From the NCBI RefSeq assembly GCF_016836705.1, contig NZ_JAFCGY010000017.1, positions 1 through 64,000 of the forward strand: 64,000 nt of DNA, written 5' to 3'. The notes under the pieces were generated by a model, which searched no databases, was not told where the DNA came from, and saw nothing but the letters and a program-made list of their open reading frames with translations. Below, one piece after another: positions 1 through 9,655 of the stretch. Source of the stretch: Mesorhizobium caraganae (GTDB taxonomy: Bacteria > Pseudomonadota > Alphaproteobacteria > Rhizobiales > Rhizobiaceae). How positions within the stretch are numbered: the stretch's first letter is position 1; every line of letters begins with the position of its first letter. Position numbers and translations under genes: made by a program.

Positions 1-1406
1 TCGCCAACGGCACGCCAGGCGACGCCTCAGCCTTCGGCGATCTCAATGCGACCGATGTCGACAATGCGGCGACCTTTAACGTGCAGGCCGCCGTCGCCAA
101 GACCTATGGCACCTTCTCGATCGATGCCAACGGCACCTGGAGCTATACGCTCGACGACACCAACGCGGTCGTTCAGGCGCTCAACAGCACCGGAGCGAAC
201 ACCACGCTGCATGAACTGGTGACGGTCACCACCGCCGACGGCACCCAGAAGGTGATCGACATCACCATCAATGGCGCCAACGACGCCGCGGTGCTGTCGT
301 CTGCCTCGGTCAACCTCACCGAGACCAACTCGGCCACCGACATCTCGAGCTCCGGCACACTGACCATCTCCGACGTCGACAGCCCGGCAACCTTCGTTGC
401 CCAGGCCGGGACCGTGGGCAGCTATGGCACCTTCGCCATCAATGCGGCCGGCGCCTGGACCTACACGGCATCCTCGGCGCATGACGAGTTCGTCGCAGGC
501 CAGCACTATACCGAGAACTTCGATGTGGTCAGTGCCGATGGCACACACACCTCGGTCGCTATCGACATCCTCGGCACCGCCGACGCTCCGCCGCGGTTTG
601 CGCCGACGGATATCCAGCTCACGCCCAGCACCACTACCGCGGATGTAAACTTCAACGCGTTCCAATTCACGGGAACGCTGAGCGCGACCGATCCGGATCC
701 CGGCAGCTTTGTCTACAGCATCACCTCGCAATCGGACGTGGGACTGTTTTCGATCGCCGGCAGCACGTTGAGCTCAGGAGATCTCTCGCCGAGCAAGACA
801 TTCTCCGTGACCGTGCAGGCGACGCAGGTCGGCGACCCCGTCGGGCCCGCCTACCAGTACAGCGAGACGTTCCAGGTCATCACCGGCACCAACGGCAACA
901 CGGTCGATGGCAGTGGAGCCAATGGCGGCGACGACGTTCTTTACGGCAATGGCGGGGCGGACTCGATCTTCGGCCTGGCCGGCAATGACACGTTGTTCGG
1001 CCAAAGCGGCAACGACACGCTGAATGGCGGCGACGGCAACGACAGGCTCGTCGGCGGCGTCGATGCCGACACGCTTACCGGCGGGGCGGGATCCGACACG
1101 TTCTACTATGGACCAACCGTTTCGGATTCGGCGCCGGGTTCCAGCAGTTTCGACACCATCACCGACTTCGTGCACGGGGTCGACAAGATCGACCTGTCCT
1201 CGATCGATGCCAGCGGAGCCGCCGGCGATCAGGCTTTCCTGTTCGGCGGGCAGAATGCGCTCACCGTCGCCAACAGCATCACCTGGTCGGAAGTCGGCGG
1301 CAACACGATCGTCCGCGCCGACGTGACCGGCAACGCAACAGCTGACTTCCAGATCACGCTGACTGGCATCGGGCTAGGCCTGACGGCGAGCGATTTCGTG
1401 CTTTGA
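1..1406 (+). CDS. VCBS/RTX type I-secreted adhesin, C-terminal part
   Basis: The reading frame is open from the first bases of the window, so the 5' end lies outside. The first ~200 residues hold about two VCBS/cadherin-like beta repeats (patterns such as YGTFSIDANGTWSYTLDD and YGTFAINAAGAWTYT). A further cadherin-like stretch follows. Near nt 900-1110 come glycine-aspartate RTX nonapeptides (GGDDVLYGNGGADSIFGLAG, then GNDTLFGQ and GNDTLNGG), which bind calcium outside the cell. The last ~90 residues after the RTX block are the usual uncleaved C-terminal secretion region. The type I secretion ATPase and adaptor genes follow directly on the same strand and are the likely exporter. The role is probably surface attachment or biofilm; the ligand is unknown. 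Confidence 0.9.
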   Translation, partial: ANGTPGDASAFGDLNATDVDNAATFNVQAAVAKTYGTFSIDANGTWSYTLDDTNAVVQALNSTGANTTLHELVTVTTADGTQKVIDITINGANDAAVLSSASVNLTETNSATDISSSGTLTISDVDSPATFVAQAGTVGSYGTFAINAAGAWTYTASSAHDEFVAGQHYTENFDVVSADGTHTSVAIDILGTADAPPRFAPTDIQLTPSTTTADVNFNAFQFTGTLSATDPDPGSFVYSITSQSDVGLFSIAGSTLSSGDLSPSKTFSVTVQATQVGDPVGPAYQYSETFQVITGTNGNTVDGSGANGGDDVLYGNGGADSIFGLAGNDTLFGQSGNDTLNGGDGNDRLVGGVDADTLTGGAGSDTFYYGPTVSDSAPGSSSFDTITDFVHGVDKIDLSSIDASGAAGDQAFLFGGQNALTVANSITWSEVGGNTIVRADVTGNATADFQITLTGIGLGLTASDFVL

Positions 1407-1412
1407 GACCAT

Positions 1413-1439
1413 GAGGTGAGCCGCGTTGCGGCTCACCTC
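1413..1439 (+). terminator. strong stem-loop between adhesin and secretion genes
   Basis: A perfect 12-bp stem (GAGGTGAGCCGC pairing with GCGGCTCACCTC) with a 3-nt loop starts 7 nt after the adhesin stop codon. There is no T-run behind it, so it may be a partial or Rho-aided terminator, or an RNA-stabilising hairpin that sets a ratio between adhesin mRNA and exporter mRNA. Confidence 0.65.
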
Positions 1440-1501
1440 CCTTAGCGTTTCCTGATGCAGCTTACGCGTTAAGGTTTACGACAGGAATATCGACAGGCCG
1501 C

Positions 1502-3274
1502 ATGGCCGATCGAAGGACCAGGAGTAGTATCGGTTCCGGGCGTTGGACAGGGGGGCGGTTTTCCGCTGGGTATTTGAGTCTCGACAACAAATCCAAGATC
1601 GTGAAGGACGCGCTTCGGGCGTGCCGCTACTATTTCCTGGTCGCGGCGGCGTTCAGCCTGGCGATCAATCTGCTCTACCTGGCCTCCCCACTTTACATGC
1701 TGCAGATCTACGACCGGGTGGTCACCAGCGGCAGCGAAACCACGCTGGTGATGCTGACCCTGGTGTTGCTGGCGGCGTTCCTTTCGCTGGCCGGCCTCGA
1801 TCTGGTACGCGCCTCCGTGCTGACGCGTGCCAGCGCGCGGCTCGACCGGCTGCTTTCGGCAAGGATCCTCGCCGCGTCGGTCGAAACCCCATCGGCCGGC
1901 TCCTCGCCGAGCCAGCCTGTCCGCGATTTCGACACGTTCAGGCAGGTGATCACCGGCAGCGGCATCCATGCCCTGTTCGACCTGCCATGGTCACCCATCT
2001 ACATTGGCATCATCTTCCTGCTGCATCCGTGGCTCGGCTTCTTCGCACTGGGCTGCTCATTGCTCCTGGTCGCCATGGCGGTGCTCAACGAGTATCTCGT
2101 GCGCTCGCCGCTGAAGCAGGCCAACGACCTGGCGACGACCAACTATAACTTTACCGAAATGAGCCTCAGAAATTCGGAAGTCGTTCGCGCCATGGGGATG
2201 ATCGACGGTCTCATCCGCCGCTGGGGGCGCGACCGCAACCTGGCGCTGCGGCGCCAGGCGGAGGCAAGCGATCGCGCCGCCCTTATGTCAGGTCTAATCC
2301 GTTTCCTGCGGCTAACCATGCAGTCGCTGATCCTCGGCCTCGGCGCCTATCTGGTGATCGAGCGGCAGATCACCGGCGGCACCATGTTTGCGGCGAGCCT
2401 CTTGCTAGGCCGGGGGCTACAGCCGGTCGAACAGATCGTCGGCCTTTGGCGCAGCCTGATCCTGGCGCGGGCGGCGTTGGCAAGGGTCGAGAAGCTGGTC
2501 GACGGGGGAGCGCAGAACGAAAGATCGTTCAACCTGCCGAAGCCCACCGGTAAGATTTCGGTCGAGCAGGTCAGCTTTGCAATTGCCAGCCAGCAGAAAG
2601 TGCTTCTCCGGGACGTATCGTTCCGGTTGGACGCAGGCGAGGCGCTGGGAATCGTCGGCCCTTCCGGCGCCGGCAAGTCGACGCTGGCGCGTCATCTCGC
2701 GGGCGTCATGCAACCCAGCCGCGGCACCGTCAGGCTGGATGGCGCTGACCTGTCGCAATGGGGGCACGATGCGCTTGGCGACCACATCGGCTACCTGCCG
2801 CAGGATATCGAACTCTTCTCCGATACGGTCGCCGCCAACATCGGCCGTTTCAAGACCAATGTCGACCAGGAGGTGATAGAGGCCGCGCGGCTCGCTGGCG
2901 TGCACGAGATGATCATCCGCCTGCCGCAGGGTTACGAGACCCAGATCGGCGAAGGCGGCGCAGTGCTGTCAGGAGGATATCGGCAACGGATTGCCCTTGC
3001 CCGGGCGGTGTTCGGCACACCGAATTTGATCATTCTCGACGAGCCGAGTTCCAATCTCGACGCCGATGGCGATCGCGCGCTGAGCGACTGCGCGCTTGAG
3101 CTGAAACGCCGCGGCAGCACGGTGATCATAGTCTCGCATCGGCCCTCGACGTTGGCCAATGTCGACAAGATCCTTCTGTTGCGCGATGGCGCGGTCGAGG
3201 CATTCGGGATGAGAAACGAGATCGTGGCGCTGCTCAACCAGCGCGCGGCGCCAATGGCGGTGGCGACCCAATGA
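1502..3274 (+). CDS. type I secretion ABC transporter (PrtD family)
   Basis: Inner-membrane permease fused to an ATPase, about 590 residues, the usual size for PrtD/LipB-type exporters. The N-terminal half is hydrophobic, beginning with a segment near CRYYFLVAAAFSLAINLLYL. The C-terminal ATPase has Walker A GPSGAGKST near residue 386, a signature written LSGGYRQR (Tyr in place of the usual Gln) near residue 489, Walker B IILDEPSSNLD and the H-loop SHRP. It has no C39-like N-terminal domain, unlike HlyB. The start is uncertain: ATG at 1502 is weakly supported, and TTG at 1574 (LSLDNKSK) matches where family members usually begin. It sits between the adhesin and the HlyD gene, 19 nt before the latter, so it probably exports the adhesin. 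Confidence 0.92.
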   Translation: MADRRTRSSIGSGRWTGGRFSAGYLSLDNKSKIVKDALRACRYYFLVAAAFSLAINLLYLASPLYMLQIYDRVVTSGSETTLVMLTLVLLAAFLSLAGLDLVRASVLTRASARLDRLLSARILAASVETPSAGSSPSQPVRDFDTFRQVITGSGIHALFDLPWSPIYIGIIFLLHPWLGFFALGCSLLLVAMAVLNEYLVRSPLKQANDLATTNYNFTEMSLRNSEVVRAMGMIDGLIRRWGRDRNLALRRQAEASDRAALMSGLIRFLRLTMQSLILGLGAYLVIERQITGGTMFAASLLLGRGLQPVEQIVGLWRSLILARAALARVEKLVDGGAQNERSFNLPKPTGKISVEQVSFAIASQQKVLLRDVSFRLDAGEALGIVGPSGAGKSTLARHLAGVMQPSRGTVRLDGADLSQWGHDALGDHIGYLPQDIELFSDTVAANIGRFKTNVDQEVIEAARLAGVHEMIIRLPQGYETQIGEGGAVLSGGYRQRIALARAVFGTPNLIILDEPSSNLDADGDRALSDCALELKRRGSTVIIVSHRPSTLANVDKILLLRDGAVEAFGMRNEIVALLNQRAAPMAVATQ

Positions 3275-3293
3275 GCTGTGGCCGGAGAGATCG

Positions 3294-4631
3294 ATGAGCG
3301 ACGGCGCCCTCACTTACCGAAGCCTGCCCGGCGAGGCTGGCATCCTGGCCCCGGACACGATCCGGGTGCCGGCCTATATCGGCCTGCTGATCATAGTGGC
3401 CTTTTTCGGCATTTTCGGCGGCTGGGCAGCCTTTGCCCCGCTGAACGGCGCCGTGCTCGCCGACGCCATCGTCAAGGTGGAAGGCAATCGAAAGAGCGTA
3501 CAGCATTTCGACGGCGGTACGGTGAAGGAGATCCGCGTCAAGGATGGCGACGTCGTCAGGAAGGGCGACATAATGCTGAAGCTGGACGACACAAGAATCC
3601 GGTCCGAGTTCAATCTCTATGCCCAGCAATATGCGCTCTTGCGCGCAACCGATGCCAGGATCCGGGCCGAACTGGATGGCAGCGTGGCTGTTGCCTTTCC
3701 CAAGGACATCCTCAAGGAGCATGAGGACTACCTTAGGGATGCGATGGCAAACCAGATCGCCGATCTGGAAAGCCAGCGCGCCTCGATGGCCGGCGCCAAG
3801 CAGATCCTCGGGCGCCGCATTGCCGAGCTCGAGGAACAGATAAAGGGCAAGCAGTCTCGGGTCGAATCCTACCAGGCCCAGCTGCAATCGACGATTGACG
3901 AGAAGGCCAGCCTGTCGAAGCTGCTCAAGGCCGGATTGACGACCCGCCCTCGCATCCTGGAACTGGAACGGTCCGCCTCGGATCTGCAGGGTCTGATCGA
4001 CGAGAACCTCGGCGCAATTGGCGGCAGCCAACAGAGCAAAGCCGAACTCGAGAGCCAGATCGCGCAATTGACCAACGAGCGCCGAGCCAAGCTATCGGCC
4101 ATGCTGATCGATACGCAATCGAACCTTGCTGACCTTGTGCCCAAGATGTTTGCCGCCCAGGCTGCCATGGATCGGGCCGAAGTGCGCGCGCCTTATGACG
4201 GCCAGGTGATGGATCTCAGCGTATTCTCGATCGGTGCGATCGTAGCGCCAGGCCAGACAATCCTCGACATCGTGCCGACCGAGAATTCGCTGATCGTCCA
4301 GGCGCAGGTTCGTGTCGAGGACATATCGAACCTGAGACCCGACATGGCCGCCGAGGTTCGTTTCACGTCCTACAAGCAGCGTTCGATACCCATAATTCAT
4401 GGACGCGTCACCCGCATTTCGGCGGATCGCATCACCGACACCAAGACCGGGTTTCCCTACTACCTCGCCGACGTGGCTGTCGATCCGGTAGAATTGGCCG
4501 CAGCCCCACACATAGCGCTTTACCCAGGCATGCCGGCATCAGTCATGATCGTTACCGAGGAACGCACCGCACTCGACTACATTCTGGGTCCGCTGGTTGT
4601 GTCGTTCCACTCCGCGTTTCGCCAGAAGTAA
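3294..4631 (+). CDS. HlyD-family membrane fusion protein (PrtE type)
   Basis: Periplasmic adaptor of the type I secretion system, 445 residues. One membrane segment lies near residues 24-46 (IGLLIIVAFFGIFGGWAAF). A lipoyl/barrel part follows (VEGNRKSVQHFDGGTVKEI), then a long coiled-coil hairpin rich in Glu, Gln, Leu and Arg (about residues 150-270), and a closing barrel with YDGQVMDLSVFSIGAIVAPG. This is the classic HlyD/PrtE order. It follows the ATPase gene by 19 nt and is almost certainly in the same operon. The outer-membrane TolC-like partner is not in the window. Confidence 0.93.
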   Translation: MSDGALTYRSLPGEAGILAPDTIRVPAYIGLLIIVAFFGIFGGWAAFAPLNGAVLADAIVKVEGNRKSVQHFDGGTVKEIRVKDGDVVRKGDIMLKLDDTRIRSEFNLYAQQYALLRATDARIRAELDGSVAVAFPKDILKEHEDYLRDAMANQIADLESQRASMAGAKQILGRRIAELEEQIKGKQSRVESYQAQLQSTIDEKASLSKLLKAGLTTRPRILELERSASDLQGLIDENLGAIGGSQQSKAELESQIAQLTNERRAKLSAMLIDTQSNLADLVPKMFAAQAAMDRAEVRAPYDGQVMDLSVFSIGAIVAPGQTILDIVPTENSLIVQAQVRVEDISNLRPDMAAEVRFTSYKQRSIPIIHGRVTRISADRITDTKTGFPYYLADVAVDPVELAAAPHIALYPGMPASVMIVTEERTALDYILGPLVVSFHSAFRQK

Positions 4632-5039
4632 CGGAGTGGCCAATCAATTGACGATGCCCGGTTTCGACGTCAGGCCCGAGCCGGACCAGATCAATCCCGA
4701 CCTGGCTTCCATGTCGACTTGGGTCAGAACCGGTTGTGAGCGAACGTCCGCTTCTGACCGAGGTCGTGTAAAAACGCGATTGCTGAATGCGTATGACGTC
4801 CGCTGTTTAGAGCGCGGCAGCGATGAGGCCGCTGGCAGGCGGGCGTGATCAGGCCGCGATTGCCTTCATCAGCGGCTTGACGTCGAAGATGTTGATCATA
4901 CGCTTCATGTCGTAGGGGCGCTGATCGTGAAGTCGCAATGTCTTCTCGGCCTGGGCGGCCCAATCAGGTTCGGCTTTTTCGCAATTAGGTAGTCGGCCCT
5001 ATTCGTTCGATAATCTTCCTTCTGGTTCAGCCTGCGCAA
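4632..5039. other. intergenic, possible minus-strand C-terminal relic
   Basis: No intact gene is seen. On the minus strand about 50 codons ending in TGA at 4849-4851 read like a protein C-terminus (the last residues are MKRMINIFDVKPLMKAIAA). They are cut off by a TAG about 150 nt upstream with no start codon. I do not recognise the family; it looks like a decayed fragment. Confidence 0.35.
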
Positions 5040-5810
5040 TCAGTCTCGGCGCGCAATGATCCAGTCGGTTGCCGCCGCGAGATCGGCGACGGTTGCGGTC
5101 GGGCGCGGATCAAACCGTTTCTCATCGCCCTGCCGGTATTTGCCTGTCCGCACCAGCAATGCGCCCGAAAGTCCGGCGCGCAGGGCGCCAGCGATATCGG
5201 CCTCGGCGTCGTCACCGACCATGATCGCCTGTTCTGGCGGACAGTCCATGCTTGCCAGCGCCGACAGAAAAAATGCAGACGACGGCTTGCCGAGAACGGT
5301 TGCGCGTTTCAGGGAGGCAAATTCCAATGCCGCGACGAATGGCCCTGCATCGAGGCTGAGGCCGCCCTCGGCATCCCGAAACGTCCGGTTGGTGGCAAGG
5401 GCCAGCAATTCGGCCCCCGCGCTCAGCTCGCGAAACGCGTCATTCAACACCGCATAGGTGAAGGCCTCTCCGGCATCGCCGATGATGACGGCGCGCTTGT
5501 TGCTATCCGGCAGTTCGTAAAAATCCGGCTCAAGGCCGGGGTGAACCAACAGGTATGGTGCACGGCCATTCCGAAGAAGCCATTCGCGTGCGGCGTGTGC
5601 CGGCGTGAAAACATCTGCCTCGGTAACGGTGAGTCCCATTGCTTCCAGGCGTTCGAGAACCCTCTGTTTCGACGAGCGCGTGGTATTGCTCACAAAGCGT
5701 ACGGCCAAACCGGCATGGCGTAAACGCGCAACGGCGTCGACCCCGCCTGGTATGGCGGTCTCGCCATCATAGATGACGCCTGCGAGGTCCAGCAGCACGC
5801 CCCTTGTCAT
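5040..5810 (-). CDS. HAD-IIA phosphatase, LHPP/HDHD2-like
   Basis: 256 residues, the normal length for this branch of the haloacid dehalogenase superfamily (NagD-like cap class). Motif I is LLDLAGVIYDG with nucleophile Asp8. The usual second Asp is Ala10, a change also found in the LHPP group, where that position is Ser. Motif II is SNTTR (residues 41-45), motif III the Lys of GKPS (174-177), and motif IV GDDAEAD (199-205). The LHPP resemblance extends to the cap (DAGEAF, LDAGPFVAALEFA). It should be a cytoplasmic Mg-dependent phosphatase or pyrophosphatase; the substrate is not certain. It stands alone, with relic DNA on both sides. Confidence 0.88.
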   Translation of the reverse strand: MTRGVLLDLAGVIYDGETAIPGGVDAVARLRHAGLAVRFVSNTTRSSKQRVLERLEAMGLTVTEADVFTPAHAAREWLLRNGRAPYLLVHPGLEPDFYELPDSNKRAVIIGDAGEAFTYAVLNDAFRELSAGAELLALATNRTFRDAEGGLSLDAGPFVAALEFASLKRATVLGKPSSAFFLSALASMDCPPEQAIMVGDDAEADIAGALRAGLSGALLVRTGKYRQGDEKRFDPRPTATVADLAAATDWIIARRD

Positions 5811-7256
5811 CGGTCCAGCATGGCCAGGAGTCTGCCATGCGTCAAATCCGGAGCAAGGCTATGGTTCCAGTATAGAGCTATTCAAGCACTTTCACCGGCG
5901 TGATGTTGTTAATGGTCTGCAAGCCCGTGGGTTCATGGCGTCATACTGCCGGCGCTCGTTGGGACCGCCATTCAACCGGAATGGGGCTTCGGGTTGTTTG
6001 CTGCGGCGGCGGTTGCTGCCTATCACCCCGACGCTAACACGAAAACAATTCTCCCGTATTCTGGGACGAAAGCACCTCGTTGGTCCGCTCACATCGTTCA
6101 GGCTCGCCAGAAAGGCTCCCAGTGCGGCCATCTCCTCCAAATTGAATTCCCATTCGAATACCTGCTGCAGCATCGAAGACACCTGGGTGCGGTTGCGTGT
6201 CATGTAGATGTGCCAGGGCAGGCGAGGGGCGAAAGTTCTGATGGTGAGTTGGCGTTGGCTCGACCAAGCGCTCGGCAGCGCCACCGAAGCAATCGAGCGG
6301 ATGCCGGAGCGCAAACTCCTGACCGGGCACGTCCCATCGTGGTCAGCGCCTACGAGCACGAATGGTGGCGCCGGTTCCCGGATGGTCGCGATGAATGACC
6401 GGAGCGCGAAGCTACATATTGCTACACGGCCGGATCGGCGGTTGTGGCTTATACGGAAGTGTTTGGCACCTAAGAGGAACGTCGGCGAGCGACCTTCGGA
6501 TCGGCTTGACAGCAGCAGTGGATTGAGCGGCGGCAGCACGTCTGGTGAGCAGCGCCGCCGACATCTTGGCTAGCTTCGATTTTATACCCAAGGATTCCTC
6601 CCGAGAGACCTACTCCAGCAGTTCGTTTTTACCACAGCCGCCGCCGCGCTCGCATTTAAATTTGCTAATTCAGGAACGATGGCAGGGGCGAGGCGAAGGT
6701 AATCCCGCTCGAAAGGTCCGCCGCGTGACGCCGGCGTACCGCTCTGCATCATGTGGATCGCGCAAGCCCTGGCCTGCCTCGCCGATGCAGTCGAGCGGAT
6801 GCCCGACGCTGCATTCCTGGCCGAGCACCAGGCAGCGCATGACGCGCCTCGATCGGCATCCGTCGACCTGGTCGCAGAACCCGGGGATGAGCCTTATGGC
6901 CAGAGACTGCGGCTTATGCGCCTGGCGGGCCAACAAAGAGTATCCCTTAGTTGTGGCCCTCGGCTGCTACAGATGTGGCCAAATGGTGAAAGCCGTGCCT
7001 CGGGGCTGTTGCCTTGGACATGTAAATCGTGAGACCGGTAATTTTGCTGGGGTAGTGTCTACAGGGATTGGCAGCAAGGTCCGATCCAACACGGTCGTTT
7101 TTCGTCATGGGACGCGACGATCGAATGGATTACCTCGATCAAGGGGCGGAATTTACCCCGGCAAAATTACCGGTCTCCCCCCGAGGATGGGCCGAACGCC
7201 TTGCCAGGAAACTCAGGCTCCGATGAGATAGCAGGGCTCCACTTGGATTTCTTTCG
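5811..7256. other. gene-poor relic region
   Basis: About 1.4 kb without a convincing gene. Open frames exist on both strands but none has a recognisable domain or a convincing start. Two segments (about 6259-6333 and 6751-6825) align at roughly 71 percent over 75 nt, sharing the core TCGAGCGGATGCC, and look like diverged copies of one lost sequence. The right end carries a small inverted-repeat element (7031-7177), listed separately. Confidence 0.5.
7031..7177. mobile_element. 147-bp inverted-repeat (MITE-like) element
   Basis: The left end 7031-7054 starts GAGACCGGTAATTTTGC and the right end 7154-7177 is its reverse complement at 23 of 24 positions. The ~100 nt between have no ORF of note. 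Size and structure fit a non-autonomous MITE, or the two joined ends of a deleted insertion sequence. No target-site duplication is obvious. It ends 79 nt before the start of the metallophosphoesterase gene. Confidence 0.65.
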
Positions 7257-8054
7257 ATGCTCGTTGCGCAGATTAGCGACTTCCATGTCCATCCCGTTGG
7301 CCAAATGGTATATGCTGGCATCGACACCAATGCCATGACGCGGCGCGCCATTGCCACGATCGCTGCCCTGGACCCTGTTCCCGATTGCGTCCTCGTTACG
7401 GGCGATCTTGCCGATGGCGGGGGCTTGGACGAGTACGCTCTCGTGGTTGATATCTTGTCCCGCCTGGAAATGCCGGTATTCGTCATTCCGGGCAATCACG
7501 ACCGGCGCGAGACGATGCGCGACGGCCTCGCCGCGGCCTATCCCTATCTGCGCCAAGCTGAGGATTTTCTGCATTACGTTGTCGAGGATTTTCCAGTTCG
7601 GCTCATCGGCCTCGACACGGTGGTGCCGGGAAAGGTCGGCGGTGCTATCTGCGCCGCACGAGCGGCTTGGTTTGCCGATCGTCTCGCTGAAGGCGACGGT
7701 CGCCCGACGCTGGTCTTCATGCATCACCCGCCCTTCGTTACCGGTGTCAGCGGGATGGACGCGACGATGTGCCGAACCGACAGCGCATTCGCGGGGCTTG
7801 TCGAAAGCCATCCTGAAATTGAATGCGTGGTCGCCGGCCATCACCATCGCCCCATCACCCGTCGCTGGGCCGGCACGGTCGGCTTCGTTGTGCCCGGAGT
7901 GGCGCATCAGCTGGCGCTTGATCTTCGCCCGGGCCAGCCCATCCGATTTATCCTCGAGCCTCCGGGCTTTGCGCTCCACGCCTGGTCGCCCGAGACCGGC
8001 TTGGTCTCGCATGTCGCGCCAATCGGCGACTACGGACCGAGTCGCGATTTTTAG
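7257..8054 (+). CDS. calcineurin-like metallophosphoesterase (CpdA/GpdQ type)
   Basis: 265 residues. All dimetal motifs are present in order: DFH with Asp8 and His10, GDLAD (49-53), GNHD (79-82), MHHPPF (155-160) and GHHHRP (194-199). This set marks class III cyclic nucleotide phosphodiesterases and glycerophosphodiesterases of the CpdA/GpdQ group. It probably hydrolyses cyclic nucleotides or small phosphodiesters in the cytoplasm; no signal peptide is seen. The start ATG (MLVAQISDFH) puts the first metal motif at the expected place near the N-terminus. No operon partner is evident. Confidence 0.88.
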   Translation: MLVAQISDFHVHPVGQMVYAGIDTNAMTRRAIATIAALDPVPDCVLVTGDLADGGGLDEYALVVDILSRLEMPVFVIPGNHDRRETMRDGLAAAYPYLRQAEDFLHYVVEDFPVRLIGLDTVVPGKVGGAICAARAAWFADRLAEGDGRPTLVFMHHPPFVTGVSGMDATMCRTDSAFAGLVESHPEIECVVAGHHHRPITRRWAGTVGFVVPGVAHQLALDLRPGQPIRFILEPPGFALHAWSPETGLVSHVAPIGDYGPSRDF

Positions 8055-8594
8055 CTTTATTCCGGTTTGTCCGTGGAAGCTCGAGAAAAGAGCCGCTGCT
8101 GCTGGCCTCGGCGGAAGCGGAGGCCGGAACGCGCATCCAAACAGCGCCGTAGTGACGGTCCGGAGGCGGCGTAAATGCAACGGAAGCGCCGCGCCGGCTG
8201 TGTCGGCGTTCGCCCTCGCCTCGCCTGCAGCGCGAATAGCGCTGCTGGCTCGCCCAGGTTCGGTCATCGTCAATCACCAGATCACGCACGATCAGCACGG
8301 GAAGGAGCCGGTGAGCGACAGCGCAGGGTTCGGCGTCGTTTTGGCCTTCAGCCTATTGGTGCTCAACTGGCTGGCGACTATATCGATGCTGTCGCCTGGT
8401 TGGCGAGCTTCTGATGCGCACGCCGTTCCACCCCCGGTGCGAAGAACGGGAGAGCACCAAGGACGGCGACGAAATAGCAGGGCGGTACAACCCGCCCCAA
8501 CCGAAGCCGCGTTCTCGACGACATGGTTACTGTGACAAGACGAACAGGGTATAAAGCTGTCTGGCAACAGACTGGTTGAGGAACGCTCACCGTC
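8055..8594. other. intergenic, no gene recognised
   Basis: 540 nt between the phosphoesterase and pcm genes. Short arginine- or alanine-rich frames exist on both strands, but none has a domain, a start with a ribosome site, or family resemblance that I can support. Confidence 0.5.
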
Positions 8595-9269
8595 ATGAAG
8601 CCGATGAACGAAGAGCACCTCGCGGTTCTACGCAGGCACATGGTCGAGGTGATTGCAATCCATGCCGACCTTGCAAGCGAAGAACTCGGCAAGGCGACGC
8701 TTGATGAGCGGGTGATGGCAGCGATGCTGCGGGTGCCGCGGCATCGCTTCGTGCCAGCCCCGTTTGCGCTTTATGCCTACGAGGACATGCCGCTGCCGAT
8801 CGGCTTCGATAAAACTGTCTCGCAGCCCTTCATCGTCGCTCTCATGGCCGATCTCCTTGCTCCCCAACCGCACGAGGCAGTGCTGGAGATCGGCACCGGC
8901 CTGGGCTACCAAACTGCAATCCTCGCGGAACTCGCCTCGCAGGTTTGGAGCGTCGAAATCATCGAGGAATTCGCAAGCCATGCCGAGGCTCTCCTGGAGG
9001 GCCTCGGCTTCTCCAATGTCGGCATTCATGTCGGAGACGGGTCTCGCGGCTGGCCTGAGCACGCCCCATTCGACAAGATCCTGGTCACGGTGGCGGCTGA
9101 GGCGACGCCGCCGGCTTTGCTTGAGCAGCTCAAGCCAGCGGGGCGCATGGTTCTGCCTGTGGGATCTGAAAAAGTACAGTTGCTGACTGTCATCGACAAG
9201 GATGCGGCAGGGCAACTCAAGACTCGGAAACTCATCCCAGTTCGGTTCAGTCGGCTCGAAACGGTCTAA
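8595..9269 (+). CDS. pcm: protein-L-isoaspartate O-methyltransferase
   Basis: 224 residues, the usual size. It repairs isoaspartyl residues in aged proteins, using S-adenosylmethionine. The family-specific substrate loop is KTVSQPFIVALM (normally GxTIS/VSQP). The SAM-binding motif is EIGTGLGYQTAIL around residues 97-109, followed by VWSVEIIEE and the conserved HVGDGSRGWPEHAPFDKILV segment, read as two adjoining motifs. The preceding RVPRHRFVP is also typical. It is a single gene with free DNA on both sides. Confidence 0.94.
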   Translation: MKPMNEEHLAVLRRHMVEVIAIHADLASEELGKATLDERVMAAMLRVPRHRFVPAPFALYAYEDMPLPIGFDKTVSQPFIVALMADLLAPQPHEAVLEIGTGLGYQTAILAELASQVWSVEIIEEFASHAEALLEGLGFSNVGIHVGDGSRGWPEHAPFDKILVTVAAEATPPALLEQLKPAGRMVLPVGSEKVQLLTVIDKDAAGQLKTRKLIPVRFSRLETV

Positions 9270-9655
9270 TGAAGGGTGCGGCTGCGCGGAGCCGTCTGGA
9301 GCCACAAGGACCCCAACGACCGGGCGGAGAACTCGCATCGGCCCGGCCTTCGGCGGTTTCGAAGCTAAACTGCCACTCCCTTGATCCTTCTGCCCCGGCC
9401 AGCAATGGAGCCGGGGCACTCCAGTACAGACTCTGCCCATCGATCGGCACGGACTCCAGACCGACATCGTCGAACAGCCGCGCATTTGACCGCGTTCGCC
9501 AAACATGGCCGGATCTTTGCGAAGCCTCCACATCTGCGTGAACGAAGCCCTCCAGGCATCATCGTGATTGGACTTCACGATCCGTTGGAGTCACGCTGGC
9601 TGCAGGCATAAGAAGGATATGGGTGGACCAACTATCGTCCGAATAGGAGGCCAAC
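9270..9655. other. intergenic, no gene recognised
   Basis: 386 nt. Open frames on the minus strand look like low-complexity readings and lack a ribosome site. The last bases hold the AGGAGG-type ribosome site of the next gene. Confidence 0.5.
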
